64,000 nucleotides of DNA, from NCBI GenBank assembly GCA_000972765.1, contig CP011265.1:620001-684000 (forward strand), read 5' to 3'. This DNA comes from Verrucomicrobia bacterium IMCC26134. Lineage in GTDB: Bacteria; Verrucomicrobiota; Verrucomicrobiia; Opitutales; Opitutaceae. Below, piece after piece: positions 47,709 through 56,560 of the stretch; position 1 is the stretch's first letter, and each line of letters begins with the position of its first letter. The notes under the pieces are model-generated. The model saw only the letters and a program-made list of their open reading frames with translations, was not told the origin of the DNA and did not search any database. A program made the translations under genes and the position numbers.

Positions 47709-48713
47709 GTGATCGCTTCCGTTGCATTCCGGAATTTCAAGGCTCTGCGTTCCGCGCAGCTTGTGCTCGCGCCGTTCAATCTCATCATTGGACCCAACGG
47801 TTCGGGGAAAACCAGTCTCATCCAGGCACTGCTCCGTCTGCGGTCGCTTGCCAGACTGCCCCTGCGGGAGCCTGTTCCCGAGGGCGAGCGCCTGCCCGAG
47901 GCCGCCGAGATCAGTTTTCGTTTCAACCCGCCGCATGACGGCTTGGAGGCTGTGCTGGCCTGCGTGGACGAGGCGAGCTGCGACCTGCTGCAGTTAACGC
48001 CATTACCGCGCGGAGAAGGAGTCGATGACTGGCCTGGACTGCGCACCCGGCTGCTGACTCTGCGCAGCTACGTGCTTGATCATCTTGCCATTACCTCGAC
48101 CGGTGCGGGCCGGTCGAATGGCAATAAACTGGCCTCGCATGGAGGTAATCTGGCGGCCGTGCTCGCTGTTCGCCGCGAACTTGCGCCCGGTTACTACACC
48201 GCCTTGTGCGAGGAGCTGACGGAGCTTTTCCCGGAGTTTTCGGATTTGGTTTTATTGCCTGAACTCGGTTCGTTCGGTCTGCGACTGCGAGATGGCGGTG
48301 ACATCGTGCCGGCGGATAATCTTTCCCAGGGCACGCTTTATACCCTCGCCCTTCTTGCTATCGCCCACGATCCGACGCCTCCCGCCATCGTATGCATCGA
48401 GGAACTTGATCGAGGGCTGCATCCGCGTCTGTTGCGGGGGGTGCGGGATGTCTTATACCGCTTAAGCTATCCGTCCGATTATGGGCATGACCGTGCTCCG
48501 GTGCAGGTGATCGCAACCACGCATTCACCGCTGATGCTCGATCTCTTCCGTGATCATCCCGAGGAAGTCGTGATCGCCGACAAGGTCGGTCGTGCCGCGA
48601 CCTTTGCCCGTCTCGCCGATCGTGCCGACCTTGCCGATTTACTGACCGAGGGTGCCAGTCTCGGCGACCTCTGGTATTCCGGCATTCTGGGCGGCGTGCC
48701 CGAGGAGCCATGA
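47709..48713 (+). CDS. AAA family (ABC/OLD-like) ATPase of a two-gene cassette
   Basis: A 334-residue ATPase of the RecF/OLD-like AAA_21 kind. Walker A is GPNGSGKTS (28-36), the ABC-type signature LSQGTLYTLALLA, Walker B with two Glu in IVCIEELDRGLHPRLL, and the switch His in VIATTHSPLMLD. There is no TOPRIM domain on this chain, unlike full OLD proteins. It starts with GTG and overlaps the next gene by 4 bases (ATGA), so the two products are very likely partners. Similar ATPase plus small partner pairs occur in antiphage or genome-maintenance modules, but the role here is inferred. Confidence 0.82.
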   Translation: MIASVAFRNFKALRSAQLVLAPFNLIIGPNGSGKTSLIQALLRLRSLARLPLREPVPEGERLPEAAEISFRFNPPHDGLEAVLACVDEASCDLLQLTPLPRGEGVDDWPGLRTRLLTLRSYVLDHLAITSTGAGRSNGNKLASHGGNLAAVLAVRRELAPGYYTALCEELTELFPEFSDLVLLPELGSFGLRLRDGGDIVPADNLSQGTLYTLALLAIAHDPTPPAIVCIEELDRGLHPRLLRGVRDVLYRLSYPSDYGHDRAPVQVIATTHSPLMLDLFRDHPEEVVIADKVGRAATFARLADRADLADLLTEGASLGDLWYSGILGGVPEEP

Positions 48714-49375
48714 GCTCTCCGGCCTCGCGTCCTCTGCGTCTCGCCCTGCTCGGCGAGTCCATGGTGGACGAGGCTGCTTTATCCATTCTGGTCGAGGCGG
48801 TGCTGGGGGCGCCCTTTGTTCGGGTGCAGCCCAACCTCCGTGCACGCGGCTGGCCGTCGGTGTTGCAAATCCTGCCAGCCATCGCCCGCCATCTCCATTT
48901 CAATACCAATGCCGACGGTCTTATCGTGCTTGTGGATGCCGACGATACCGAGATTCACACCGCCGCGCACGAAGCGCCCGGTTATTTTCACCCGCGCTGC
49001 CGTATGTGCCAACTGCGCAGCTCCTTTCGCCGCGCCACTAAAACGCTTCCACCCGCGCATGGACGCACTCATATGCTTCGCGCCATCGGCCTGGCGGTGC
49101 CGGCGGCCGAGGCTTGGTATCTGTGCGGTCTCGACGAGTCGGTGGGCGAGGCCGCCTGGCTCGCGGCGCGCGAGGAGGGCCGGACGCCGTATACGCGCAG
49201 GGAACTCAAAGCCCGTGTCTATGGCACCGAGAGACCCAATCTTCCTCAAGCGGTCGCTTTTGCCACTGCCGCCGCCCGTCGCCACGCCGTTGATTTGCGG
49301 AGGCTCGAGTATGATTTTCCCGGTTTCGCTTGCCTCGCAGATGACCTGCGTAATTGGGGTAAAGTTAACGGTTGA
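48710..49375 (+). CDS. DUF4276/TOPRIM-like partner of the AAA ATPase, unknown function
   Basis: A 221-residue protein. The N-terminus LALLGESMVDEAALSILVEA has the spaced Glu/Asp-Glu pattern of TOPRIM- or DUF4276-like proteins, and GLIVLVDADDTEIH supplies the Asp-x-Asp acidic motif after a hydrophobic strand. A Cys pair sits in RCRMCQLR, and AAEAWYLCGLD follows, a region seen in DUF4276-like proteins. This suggests a metal-dependent nuclease or phosphoryl-transfer fold, but the match is by eye. It overlaps the ATPase by 4 bases. Its stop codon lies inside the palindrome before marR. Confidence 0.55.
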   Translation: MSSPASRPLRLALLGESMVDEAALSILVEAVLGAPFVRVQPNLRARGWPSVLQILPAIARHLHFNTNADGLIVLVDADDTEIHTAAHEAPGYFHPRCRMCQLRSSFRRATKTLPPAHGRTHMLRAIGLAVPAAEAWYLCGLDESVGEAAWLAAREEGRTPYTRRELKARVYGTERPNLPQAVAFATAAARRHAVDLRRLEYDFPGFACLADDLRNWGKVNG

Positions 49376-49384
49376 CATGTCAAC
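49371..49384. promoter_or_regulatory. Palindromic operator upstream of marR
   Basis: GTTGACATGTCAAC is a perfect 14-bp palindrome, 24 bases before the marR ATG. MarR proteins bind such dyads, so autoregulation is likely. It overlaps the stop of the TOPRIM-like gene, so binding could also affect readthrough from the cassette. Confidence 0.7.
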
Positions 49385-49408
49385 GATCTGTCGGTCGGAT
49401 TTGCGGTC

Positions 49409-49867
49409 ATGAACACTGAAATTGCTCAAAAAGTGATTCGTGAAATCGTTGCGACGGCAGATGTTTTTCTTCGTGAGAGCCATCGTCTGTTTCGTCCGCA
49501 CGGACTGACGGCACCGCAATATAACGTGCTCAATATTCTCGCCGGCACCAGGGATGTAAAGGGACTGAGTCAGCGTGAACTGGGCGATATCCTGGTGGTA
49601 GATCGTTCAAATGTGACGGGGTTGTTGGACCGCATGGAAAAATGCGGTTGGGTGCGGCGTGCGGATGACGCGAAGGATCGGCGTATCTACCGCGTCGAAC
49701 TCACCGCGAAGGGCCGGAAACTCTGGACGCGAGTGGAGCCTCTTTATGCCGAGGTCGTTCGTCAGCTGACGGAAGGTGCCGACCAGCGGCAGATGCAAGC
49801 CGCGTTGGTGTTATTGGCGGAGTTGCAGTCCAAAGCGGCGATCTGGTCGTTGTCCGATTCACGCTAG
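49409..49867 (+). CDS. MarR-family transcriptional regulator
   Basis: A 152-residue winged-helix regulator. The core shows HGLTAPQYNVLNILAG, then LSQRELGDILVVDRSNVTGLLDRMEKCGWVRR read in parts, and the wing DDAKDRRIYRVELTAKGRKL. These are textbook MarR features; length is normal. The effector is unknown (often phenolic compounds or oxidants). It is followed after 23 bases by the DUF2339 gene, a likely target, and preceded by a perfect palindrome. Confidence 0.93.
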   Translation: MNTEIAQKVIREIVATADVFLRESHRLFRPHGLTAPQYNVLNILAGTRDVKGLSQRELGDILVVDRSNVTGLLDRMEKCGWVRRADDAKDRRIYRVELTAKGRKLWTRVEPLYAEVVRQLTEGADQRQMQAALVLLAELQSKAAIWSLSDSR

Positions 49868-49890
49868 GTAAAGCGGGAAACAAATTTAAC

Positions 49891-52800
49891 ATGAACACGC
49901 GATACGAACTCGACCAGTTGCGGGAACGGGTGAATCGCATGGATCAGGAAGTCGACGAGACCCGCCGCTTGATCGTCGCGATGGAAGCGAGACTGACGGA
50001 AGAGGCGCGCAGGGTGGAGACTGCCGGAGATCAGGACCCGCTTGAGCAGACTATTCCGGAGGCTACGCCTGAAATCACCTGTGAGCCAATGGCAGTGCAG
50101 ATTGCGAGTGCAGCACTGGCCGGAACCTTGCAGATGCCGCCTCCTCTGCCGCCCATGCCGGTGGTGGCGGTGGCTGCGCCGTGCTCGCCCTCCGTGACGT
50201 TTGGCGCGAAGCAGCGGGAACCTGCTGCGCCTGAGGAGCCGTCGCAGGTGCGTGTGTGGTTGCAGCACTTGCAGCTCTGGCCGCCGGCGGGAGAGGATAA
50301 TACCGAGGTGAGGCTGGGCGCTTGGTGGGCTACGCGGATCGGCGCGCTGCTGGCGGTGATCGGCGTGGTGTTCTTCGGCGTTTATATTTCGCTGGATACT
50401 CCGCCTTGGGTGAAGCTTGCCGAGCTCGCGGTGATCGCTTTGGGGGTATCGGCGCTGGGGCTTTGGCTGGAGCGCAAAGTAGAAGCCTTCGGCGCGGTGG
50501 TGTTTGCCGGCGGTCTTTCGCTGGGCTATTTTACCGCGTTCGCGGCTTATGTGCTGCCCGCGGTCAAGGTGATCGACCGTGTGTGGGTTGCAACGGTGTG
50601 GCAGATTATCGCGGTGACAGTGCTGGTGGCGGCTTCACTCTGGCGGCGCTCCTCCATGATCGCTACCCTGGCGTTAGGGCTGGGATTTGTGACTGCGGTG
50701 TTTTCGCGCAACGGCGGACTCAGCGAGTTTGCCGTGTTAACGGCCGGACTGCTGGGCTTGGTTGCGGTGGCGCTGCGCCGGACCAAAAAATGGGAAGGAC
50801 CCTCGGTTGTTGCGATGCCGTCTGCCTATATGACTTTCGGGTTGGTTTGGCAGGGGGCTTTACAACGGGATGCCGTGCCTGCCTCGGCCTGGGCTTGGGT
50901 TTTCCTAGCGGTGCTGCTCGTGGTGTTTTTTTTCCGGGATTGGCGCCGGGTCAAGGTCATTGCGGCTGAGGTGCCGTCGGCGGAGCGCTGGTTTCAAGGT
51001 GTCAATTCGAGCCTGGCGGTGTTGAGCGGGGTCGTGGTGACGCTGCTCTGTTATCGCGCGGAGCTGGCGGAGTTTTATTTCGGCACGGCGTTGGTGTTGA
51101 CGGCGCTGGCCTGGCTGCGTTCACGGCAGGTGGAGCGGGACGCGGTGTCGGCGATGCTCCTGGCAAAGGCCACCGGTGCGCTGACCTTGTGGGTAATCGA
51201 GATCGCCGAGGCGCGCACGATCGCGATCGCGTTGATGGTGCAGGCCTGGGTGATGGCCTGGACGGCCCGTCGTGTGGAGTCGCGCGTGCTGACCGTCGGC
51301 ACCTTCGTAGTCGTCACGCTGGCGGCAGGTTTCCATTTTTGCGAAGGCATCGCGCCGACCGCTATCCTTTCGCCCGGTGCATTGCAGTCGGTTGCCTTTG
51401 TGCTCGGTCTGGTCGCCCTCGCTCAGGAGGCCGGACGATGGCTGCTCAATGATGCCACGGCGCGGCGTCAGATCGGGTGGCTCGGTGCGGTCGTGGCGGG
51501 TGCGGTTGCCGTGGCGGCAGTGATACAGTGGACCCCGGCAGGCTGGTCGCCGGCGCTGCTGGTCGGGATGACGGCGTTGTTCGGCTTGATGGGATGGCTG
51601 CGGCGAGGCGCGGCTCCGGGGTGGGCGGCGGCGTCCACCTTGCTCGCAGCCAACGCCATCCTCTGGGGCCATGCCTTCGCCGCCACTTATGATGCCAGTC
51701 TCGCGTTGAATGCGACGTTCGTGCTCGGCGCGACAGGAGGTGTTTCCTGGGTCTTGGGCGGCCGCGAGCTTTGGCGGCGCTCGGGTTGGTTTGCCGGAGT
51801 CGTGACGGTTATCGGAGCGGTGCTGACGGCATTCAACCTCTACGGGCCGGCGATCGCATTCGGGCTGACGGCTGGCGGCGCATTGCTTCTGACTGTATTC
51901 GCGCCCAAGGCGCCCGGCCGGGTGTGGTCCGAGTTGGCGACACTGGCGGCGGGCCTCGGGTTGTGTTGCTGGGTGGAATCCGGGCTGGCGGCTTCTCCGC
52001 GGCTTTGGCTGGCGGGCGCGGCGGCGGCGTTGTGGGCGTTACCGATGGTGCGGCGTGTAAACCACAATACCGACTCACCGGTGACGACGCGCGTGTTGGA
52101 TGCTTTGCAGCTCAGCTTCTCAACTGTCGTTACTCTGCGCTTGTTGTGGGTGCAGTTTCATGGCGCGGCCTTGGGGACTGCTCTGGCTGCGGTCGCAGCC
52201 GCGGTTTTCACCCTCGGTTTGTGGCCGGGAATCAGGTCGGCGGTGCCGGTCTCGCGGATATTCAGCGTCGGGGCGGTTTTTGCCGTGGCGAATCTGCGCG
52301 TCTACCCGTTAAGCCACCGTTCTTGGATTTGGCTGGGCATGGCGGTGGTGCTGTGCTGGTGGCCGGCGTGGGCTTGGACACGCTTTGGGCAGACGGGAGC
52401 GAACGAGGGCGGTTGGTGGCGGCGCAACGTGGCGGGAGTGGAGACCGTGCTGGCGACGTTGCTGAGCGCGCTGGCGGTCTGCCATGGCTTCACGGGGATG
52501 CCTGAGTTGTTGGCCTGTGTTACGGTGACGTTCATCGCCCTCGGCGTTTTGCGCCTCGGTCGGGTGCGGGCGGCGCGACGAGGGACGGTGGCGCTGGCGG
52601 TTCTACTTGGGTTTACCACCTTGAGTTTCATTAACCGTGGCGTGGAAACGAGTCGAGGTTCGGAGTTGGCTGCGGTCGCACTGGTGGCGTTGCTGATCAC
52701 GCTCCTGCCGCGCTGGATGGCCGGAGGCCCGGCGGCGTGGGAAACGCCGATGCGGCGCAGGGCTGATTGGTTGGGCGGCGGCGCCGGCCTAGGGCTGTGG

Positions 52801-53103
52801 TTTGTCGAGTGTTTGGCCAAAAAAGGCGAACTCGCACCCTACGCCACCGTGGGTTGGGGGATAGCGGCAGCGCTTTGGTTCATGGGCGGACTCGTGCTGC
52901 GCACCACGCCTTACCGGTTGCTCGGCTTAATCGGGTTGGGCCTTTGTATTCCGCGAGTCTTTTTCGTGGATCTGCAATCCACGCTTTATCGCATCGTGGC
53001 TTTCATGGTTATCGGCGTAGTGCTGCTTTGGGTGGGATTTTCTTACCATCGTTTCCGTTACTTGATCATCGAGTCTGGAGACGAGGCAGAACAGAAACGC
53101 TGA
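49891..53103 (+). CDS. Large DUF2339 polytopic membrane protein
   Basis: A 1070-residue protein. Residues 1-40 form a coiled coil (LDQLRERVNRMDQEVDE), 60-120 a Pro/Ala-rich linker, and from about 145 on come more than 25 hydrophobic helices. The family block is AWWATRIGALLAVIGVVFFG followed by GAVVFAGGLSLGYFTAFAAY. DUF2339 proteins are large, common in Gram-negative bacteria, and of unknown function; some are near cell-envelope genes. Here it is likely cotranscribed with marR. Codon use and GC content look like the neighbours. Confidence 0.88.
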   Translation: MNTRYELDQLRERVNRMDQEVDETRRLIVAMEARLTEEARRVETAGDQDPLEQTIPEATPEITCEPMAVQIASAALAGTLQMPPPLPPMPVVAVAAPCSPSVTFGAKQREPAAPEEPSQVRVWLQHLQLWPPAGEDNTEVRLGAWWATRIGALLAVIGVVFFGVYISLDTPPWVKLAELAVIALGVSALGLWLERKVEAFGAVVFAGGLSLGYFTAFAAYVLPAVKVIDRVWVATVWQIIAVTVLVAASLWRRSSMIATLALGLGFVTAVFSRNGGLSEFAVLTAGLLGLVAVALRRTKKWEGPSVVAMPSAYMTFGLVWQGALQRDAVPASAWAWVFLAVLLVVFFFRDWRRVKVIAAEVPSAERWFQGVNSSLAVLSGVVVTLLCYRAELAEFYFGTALVLTALAWLRSRQVERDAVSAMLLAKATGALTLWVIEIAEARTIAIALMVQAWVMAWTARRVESRVLTVGTFVVVTLAAGFHFCEGIAPTAILSPGALQSVAFVLGLVALAQEAGRWLLNDATARRQIGWLGAVVAGAVAVAAVIQWTPAGWSPALLVGMTALFGLMGWLRRGAAPGWAAASTLLAANAILWGHAFAATYDASLALNATFVLGATGGVSWVLGGRELWRRSGWFAGVVTVIGAVLTAFNLYGPAIAFGLTAGGALLLTVFAPKAPGRVWSELATLAAGLGLCCWVESGLAASPRLWLAGAAAALWALPMVRRVNHNTDSPVTTRVLDALQLSFSTVVTLRLLWVQFHGAALGTALAAVAAAVFTLGLWPGIRSAVPVSRIFSVGAVFAVANLRVYPLSHRSWIWLGMAVVLCWWPAWAWTRFGQTGANEGGWWRRNVAGVETVLATLLSALAVCHGFTGMPELLACVTVTFIALGVLRLGRVRAARRGTVALAVLLGFTTLSFINRGVETSRGSELAAVALVALLITLLPRWMAGGPAAWETPMRRRADWLGGGAGLGLWFVECLAKKGELAPYATVGWGIAAALWFMGGLVLRTTPYRLLGLIGLGLCIPRVFFVDLQSTLYRIVAFMVIGVVLLWVGFSYHRFRYLIIESGDEAEQKR

Positions 53104-53116
53104 GCTATATATCATT

Positions 53117-54355
53117 ATGAACGACGCTGGTTTTTTTACCCCCTCCTACGCGCCCGTTTGGCTGGCCTGGCCGTTGACTGTAATCGCACGCCTGCTTTAT
53201 CGGGTGCGGACGCGCGGCGCGGAGCGCATTCCCGAAGGCGGGGCCTTGTTGCTCGCCAATCACCTTTCGTATGTGGACGTAGTTGCGCTGCAACTGGCCT
53301 GCCCGCGCCCGATCCGCTTCGTCGGGCACGAGGGGTTGACGCGGGCGCACTGGTTATTCCGGCTGGCGTTCAAGTTGACCGGCACCATCCCGGTATCGCC
53401 GATGAACGCACTGGAAACGATGCGGCGTGTGACGGCGGCGCTAAAGGCGGGTGAACTTGTCCTCTTGTTTCCCGAGGGCGCAATCTCCCGCACCGGACAG
53501 TTGATGCGCTTGGAGCGCGGGTTTGAGTTGATGGCGCGCAAGGCTGGGGTGCCGGTGGTGCCGGTGGCGCACGACGGCTTCTGGGGCTCGGTGTTCTCGT
53601 TTTCGGACAACAAATATCTTTTCAAATATCCGCGGATGCGGCGCACGCACGTTTTTGTCGTCTGGGGCGAGCCGATTCCTCCCGCGGAAACGACTACGGT
53701 GGCGGTGCGGCGGGCCTTGTTGGACCTTGGATCAGTGGCGTTCGCGGAGCGGCCTCAGCTCAGGCGCCATATCGGACGCGAGATGGTGCGGAGATTATCG
53801 CGGCGTCCCGCCCGACTGGAGTATGTGGATCGCACGGCGGGACGGCGCCCCATACGGGCGGCGGATTTGCTCGCCGCCTCTGCCGCTCTCTCGCGCCATT
53901 TGAGGCGCACGATAACCTCGCGCCGGGTCGGCGTCGTGCTGCCGCCGGGAGCGGGCGCGACTATTGTTAATCTCGCGTTGGTTTGCGCCGGAAAGGTGCC
54001 GGTAAACCTCAACTTCACCGCAGGACGCGCGGCGCTGGAGGCCAGCCTTTGTATCGGTGAGATTGACACCGTCATCACCGCGAACGCGATGAAGGATAAG
54101 CTGCCCAATTTTCCCTGGCCGGAACGCACGCTTGATTTGAAGACCGAGATGGTGGCTTTGGGCGGGACGCGCGCGCTGTTGCCTTGGTTTGTCGCGGCCT
54201 GGGTGTTGCCGAATCAGTGGACGGCCGGGCTGCTCGGGCTCCCGCGTTACGGCGACCACGAGGAGGCGGGGGTGATTTTTACCAGCGGTAGCTCTGGCGA
54301 ACCCAAGGGCGTCGTGCTGAGCCATCGCTCTCCATCCTGCCCGAATCTGCGGTGA
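53117..54355 (+). CDS. 1-acylglycerophosphate-type acyltransferase fused to truncated AMP-ligase N-terminus (split gene, part 1)
   Basis: A 412-residue product. Residues about 20-215 are a PlsC-type acyltransferase with NHLSYVDVVAL (HX4D) and FPEGAISRTG. Residues about 250-412 begin an adenylate-forming ligase domain, reaching the P-loop TSGSSGEPKGVVLSHR, then shift out of frame and stop. In relatives such as Aas the ligase domain continues. The next frame resumes as SILPESAVMLACLPIFHSFG, but about 12 residues are missing. So this is the 5' part of a broken Aas-like gene, or a naturally split one, since the halves overlap as GTGA. Confidence 0.8.
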   Translation: MNDAGFFTPSYAPVWLAWPLTVIARLLYRVRTRGAERIPEGGALLLANHLSYVDVVALQLACPRPIRFVGHEGLTRAHWLFRLAFKLTGTIPVSPMNALETMRRVTAALKAGELVLLFPEGAISRTGQLMRLERGFELMARKAGVPVVPVAHDGFWGSVFSFSDNKYLFKYPRMRRTHVFVVWGEPIPPAETTTVAVRRALLDLGSVAFAERPQLRRHIGREMVRRLSRRPARLEYVDRTAGRRPIRAADLLAASAALSRHLRRTITSRRVGVVLPPGAGATIVNLALVCAGKVPVNLNFTAGRAALEASLCIGEIDTVITANAMKDKLPNFPWPERTLDLKTEMVALGGTRALLPWFVAAWVLPNQWTAGLLGLPRYGDHEEAGVIFTSGSSGEPKGVVLSHRSPSCPNLR

Positions 54356-55338
54356 TGCTGGCCTGTCTGCCGATTTTTCACAGTTTCGGATTCACTGTCA
54401 CGATGTGGTATCCACTCCTGCGCGGGTGTCGCGTCGTGAGTGTGCCCAGCCCGCTGGAGACCGGTAAGATCGTTGATGCGATCCGAGAGGAAGGGGTGAC
54501 GGTATTTGTCGGTGCCCCGACTTTTCTACGTCCCGTGGTGAGGAAAACGAAACCGGGTGACCTGCGTTCGTTGGAAGTGGTGGTTTCCGGCGCGGAGAAA
54601 TTGCCGATGGATCTCTACGAAACCTTTCTGGAGAAATACCACATCGAGATCATGCAGGGCTATGGCCTGACTGAAACATCACCGGTTTCCAACGTAAACC
54701 AGCCCGATCCGGCCATACCCACGCCAACAGCCTCCCGCCAGCCGGGGCGTCGGCGCGGCACGGTTGGCCGTATGATGCCCGGCATGACGGCGCGTATTCT
54801 AAATCCTGAAACAAAGGCGGAGCAGGCAGTCGGCGAGCCGGGTATCGTGGCATTTCGTGGCGATAATATTTTCTCTGGCTACCTGAAGGATCCGCAGAAG
54901 ACCGCCGAGGCGTTTCACGATGGCTGGTTTGTGACGGGAGACCTTGGACGTTTTGACGACGATGGTTTTCTTACCATCGAAGGTCGTTTGTCACGGTTCT
55001 CAAAAATCGGCGGCGAGATGGTGCCTCATGGCACGGTAGAGGCGCGTATTGTCGAGGCTTTCGGCTGTGACGAGACCGACGGTTACGCTGCAGTGGTCAT
55101 GGGCGTGCCGGACGCGACCAAGGGTGAACAGCTTGTTCTCTTGTCCACGCGGGACGAAATCACCCCGGAGGCGGTGCGCGAAAAACTCACCGAACTCGGC
55201 TTGCCCAATCTCTGGATCCCCAAGGTGGTAAAGCGAGTGAACAAGATTCCCGTGCTCGGCACCGGAAAACTCGATCTCAAAGCGGCGAAAGAAATGGCCC
55301 TTGCCGTGTCTACGGAAACCAAAGTCTTAGCCCCGTAG
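54352..55338 (+). CDS. AMP-dependent ligase C-terminal part (split gene, part 2)
   Basis: A 328-residue frame holding the rest of the acyl-ACP/acyl-CoA synthetase domain: ACLPIFHSFGFTVTMW, VVSGAEKLP, the QGYGLTETSPV motif, GWFVTGDLGRFDDDG (adenylate-binding Asp) and the C-terminal catalytic Lys in LGTGKLDLKAAKE. It lacks the P-loop motif, which is in the preceding frame, so alone it should not be active. An Aas-like enzyme would reactivate fatty acids and re-acylate lysophospholipids. The GTG start at 54352 overlaps the previous stop. Confidence 0.75.
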   Translation: MMLACLPIFHSFGFTVTMWYPLLRGCRVVSVPSPLETGKIVDAIREEGVTVFVGAPTFLRPVVRKTKPGDLRSLEVVVSGAEKLPMDLYETFLEKYHIEIMQGYGLTETSPVSNVNQPDPAIPTPTASRQPGRRRGTVGRMMPGMTARILNPETKAEQAVGEPGIVAFRGDNIFSGYLKDPQKTAEAFHDGWFVTGDLGRFDDDGFLTIEGRLSRFSKIGGEMVPHGTVEARIVEAFGCDETDGYAAVVMGVPDATKGEQLVLLSTRDEITPEAVREKLTELGLPNLWIPKVVKRVNKIPVLGTGKLDLKAAKEMALAVSTETKVLAP

Positions 55339-55344
55339 ACTCGT

Positions 55345-56332
55345 ATGCGTATCGATTGCCATGTCCACGTCATCGGCACCGGGAAATATGGCTCTGGCTG
55401 CTGGTATCACCCGCGCGGGCTGACTCGGATCGGCGAGCCCGTCCTGCTTCGGGCCATGGGGCTTCGCGCGGCGGATTTACGCGCAGATTTCGAGACGATC
55501 TACGTTGAGGCTTTGCTGGCCCAGGTGCGCGAGGCCGAACTCGATGCGGTGGTCATCCTCGCCCAGGAGGAACCTTATCGCGATGACGGAACCCTGATTG
55601 CCGATACGGGCTCGTTCTACGTGCCCAACGACTACGTGCTCGGCCTCGCGAAAAAGCACCCCGAGTTTCTGCCCGCCGTCTCGATCCACCCCGCGCGGCG
55701 CGATGCGCTGGACGAGTTGGAGCGCTGCATCGAGGGCGGCGCAGTCATGTTGAAATGCCTGCCGAACTGCCAGAACATGGATTGGAACGACCGCCGTTAC
55801 CGTCCGTTTTTGGAACGCATGGCCGAGTCGGGTCTCATCCTGCTCGCGCACACCGGCAGCGAGCGGACGATGCCTCTTCTCCGCCCCGATCTCGCCACGC
55901 CGCGCATGCTGACTCAGGCCCTTGAGGTCGGCGTCACCTGCATCGCAGCGCATTGCGGCACGGGCATGATCGCGCTCGATCCCGACTACTTCGATGACTT
56001 CGTCTCGATGACAAAACGTTATCCCAATCTCTACGGGGACAACAGCGCCCTCGCCGGCCTCAGTCTGCGATTCCGGCCTCGTCAGATCCGGCGAATTCGC
56101 GAGGACGAGGAACTTGCCGCGCGCATCCTCTACGGCAGCGACCTTCCCGGTGCCGCCAAGCGGATTGGTGATGGCGGCCTTTGGCATGATGGGGTGGGGC
56201 GACTATCTGGCGTCACGCCGTCACGAAAACCCGCTGGCCCGGGATGTGATGCTGAAACGCGCCCTCGGTTTTCGCCCCGAGAGCGAATCACGTTTAGCCG
56301 CCCTTCTGCGTCCGCGAATAGCGGCGGTGTAA
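55345..56332 (+). pseudogene. Amidohydrolase (PF04909-like) with a +1 frameshift near the C-terminus
   Basis: A TIM-barrel amidohydrolase. DCHVHVIGTG gives the first metal His pair, LLAHTGSE and IAAHCGTG further His ligands, and ILYGSD the catalytic Asp. Right after that Asp the frame turns to Arg/Pro-rich nonsense running to 56343. Dropping one C at 56142-56143 restores FPVPPSGLVMAAFGMMGWGD, then NPLARDVMLKRALG, ending at 56332. This restored tail matches the family, so a one-base insertion or a sequencing error is likely. It follows the split ligase by 6 bases and is probably in the same operon. Confidence 0.82.
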
Positions 56333-56376
56333 CCTTAGTTTAAAAACTATAGGCGAAATTCAGCCGACAGGTTTTA

Positions 56377-56410
56377 GCCACTAAAGAACTCAAAGGGCAC
56401 AAAGAAAAAG
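56377..56410. repeat. Short-period AAAG repeat
   Basis: AAAG recurs at 56383, 56392 and 56401, an exact 9-base period, within a CCACTAAAGAACTCAAAG context. It is of the same style as the CACAAAGAACACAAAG-like intergenic repeats of Verrucomicrobia. Confidence 0.5.
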
Positions 56411-56560
56411 CCACCTCTGTATGTCATTGCGTCTTATGCGTTTTTTCGCGGCTACACTTCCGGTTAGAATGCGATAAGAAGGCACGACGGTTCCGACCTA
56501 CCTCAAGGCCGAAGGCAGATGGGGCGATTGGGGCACGTAACCGCGCGTTGAGGCGAAACG

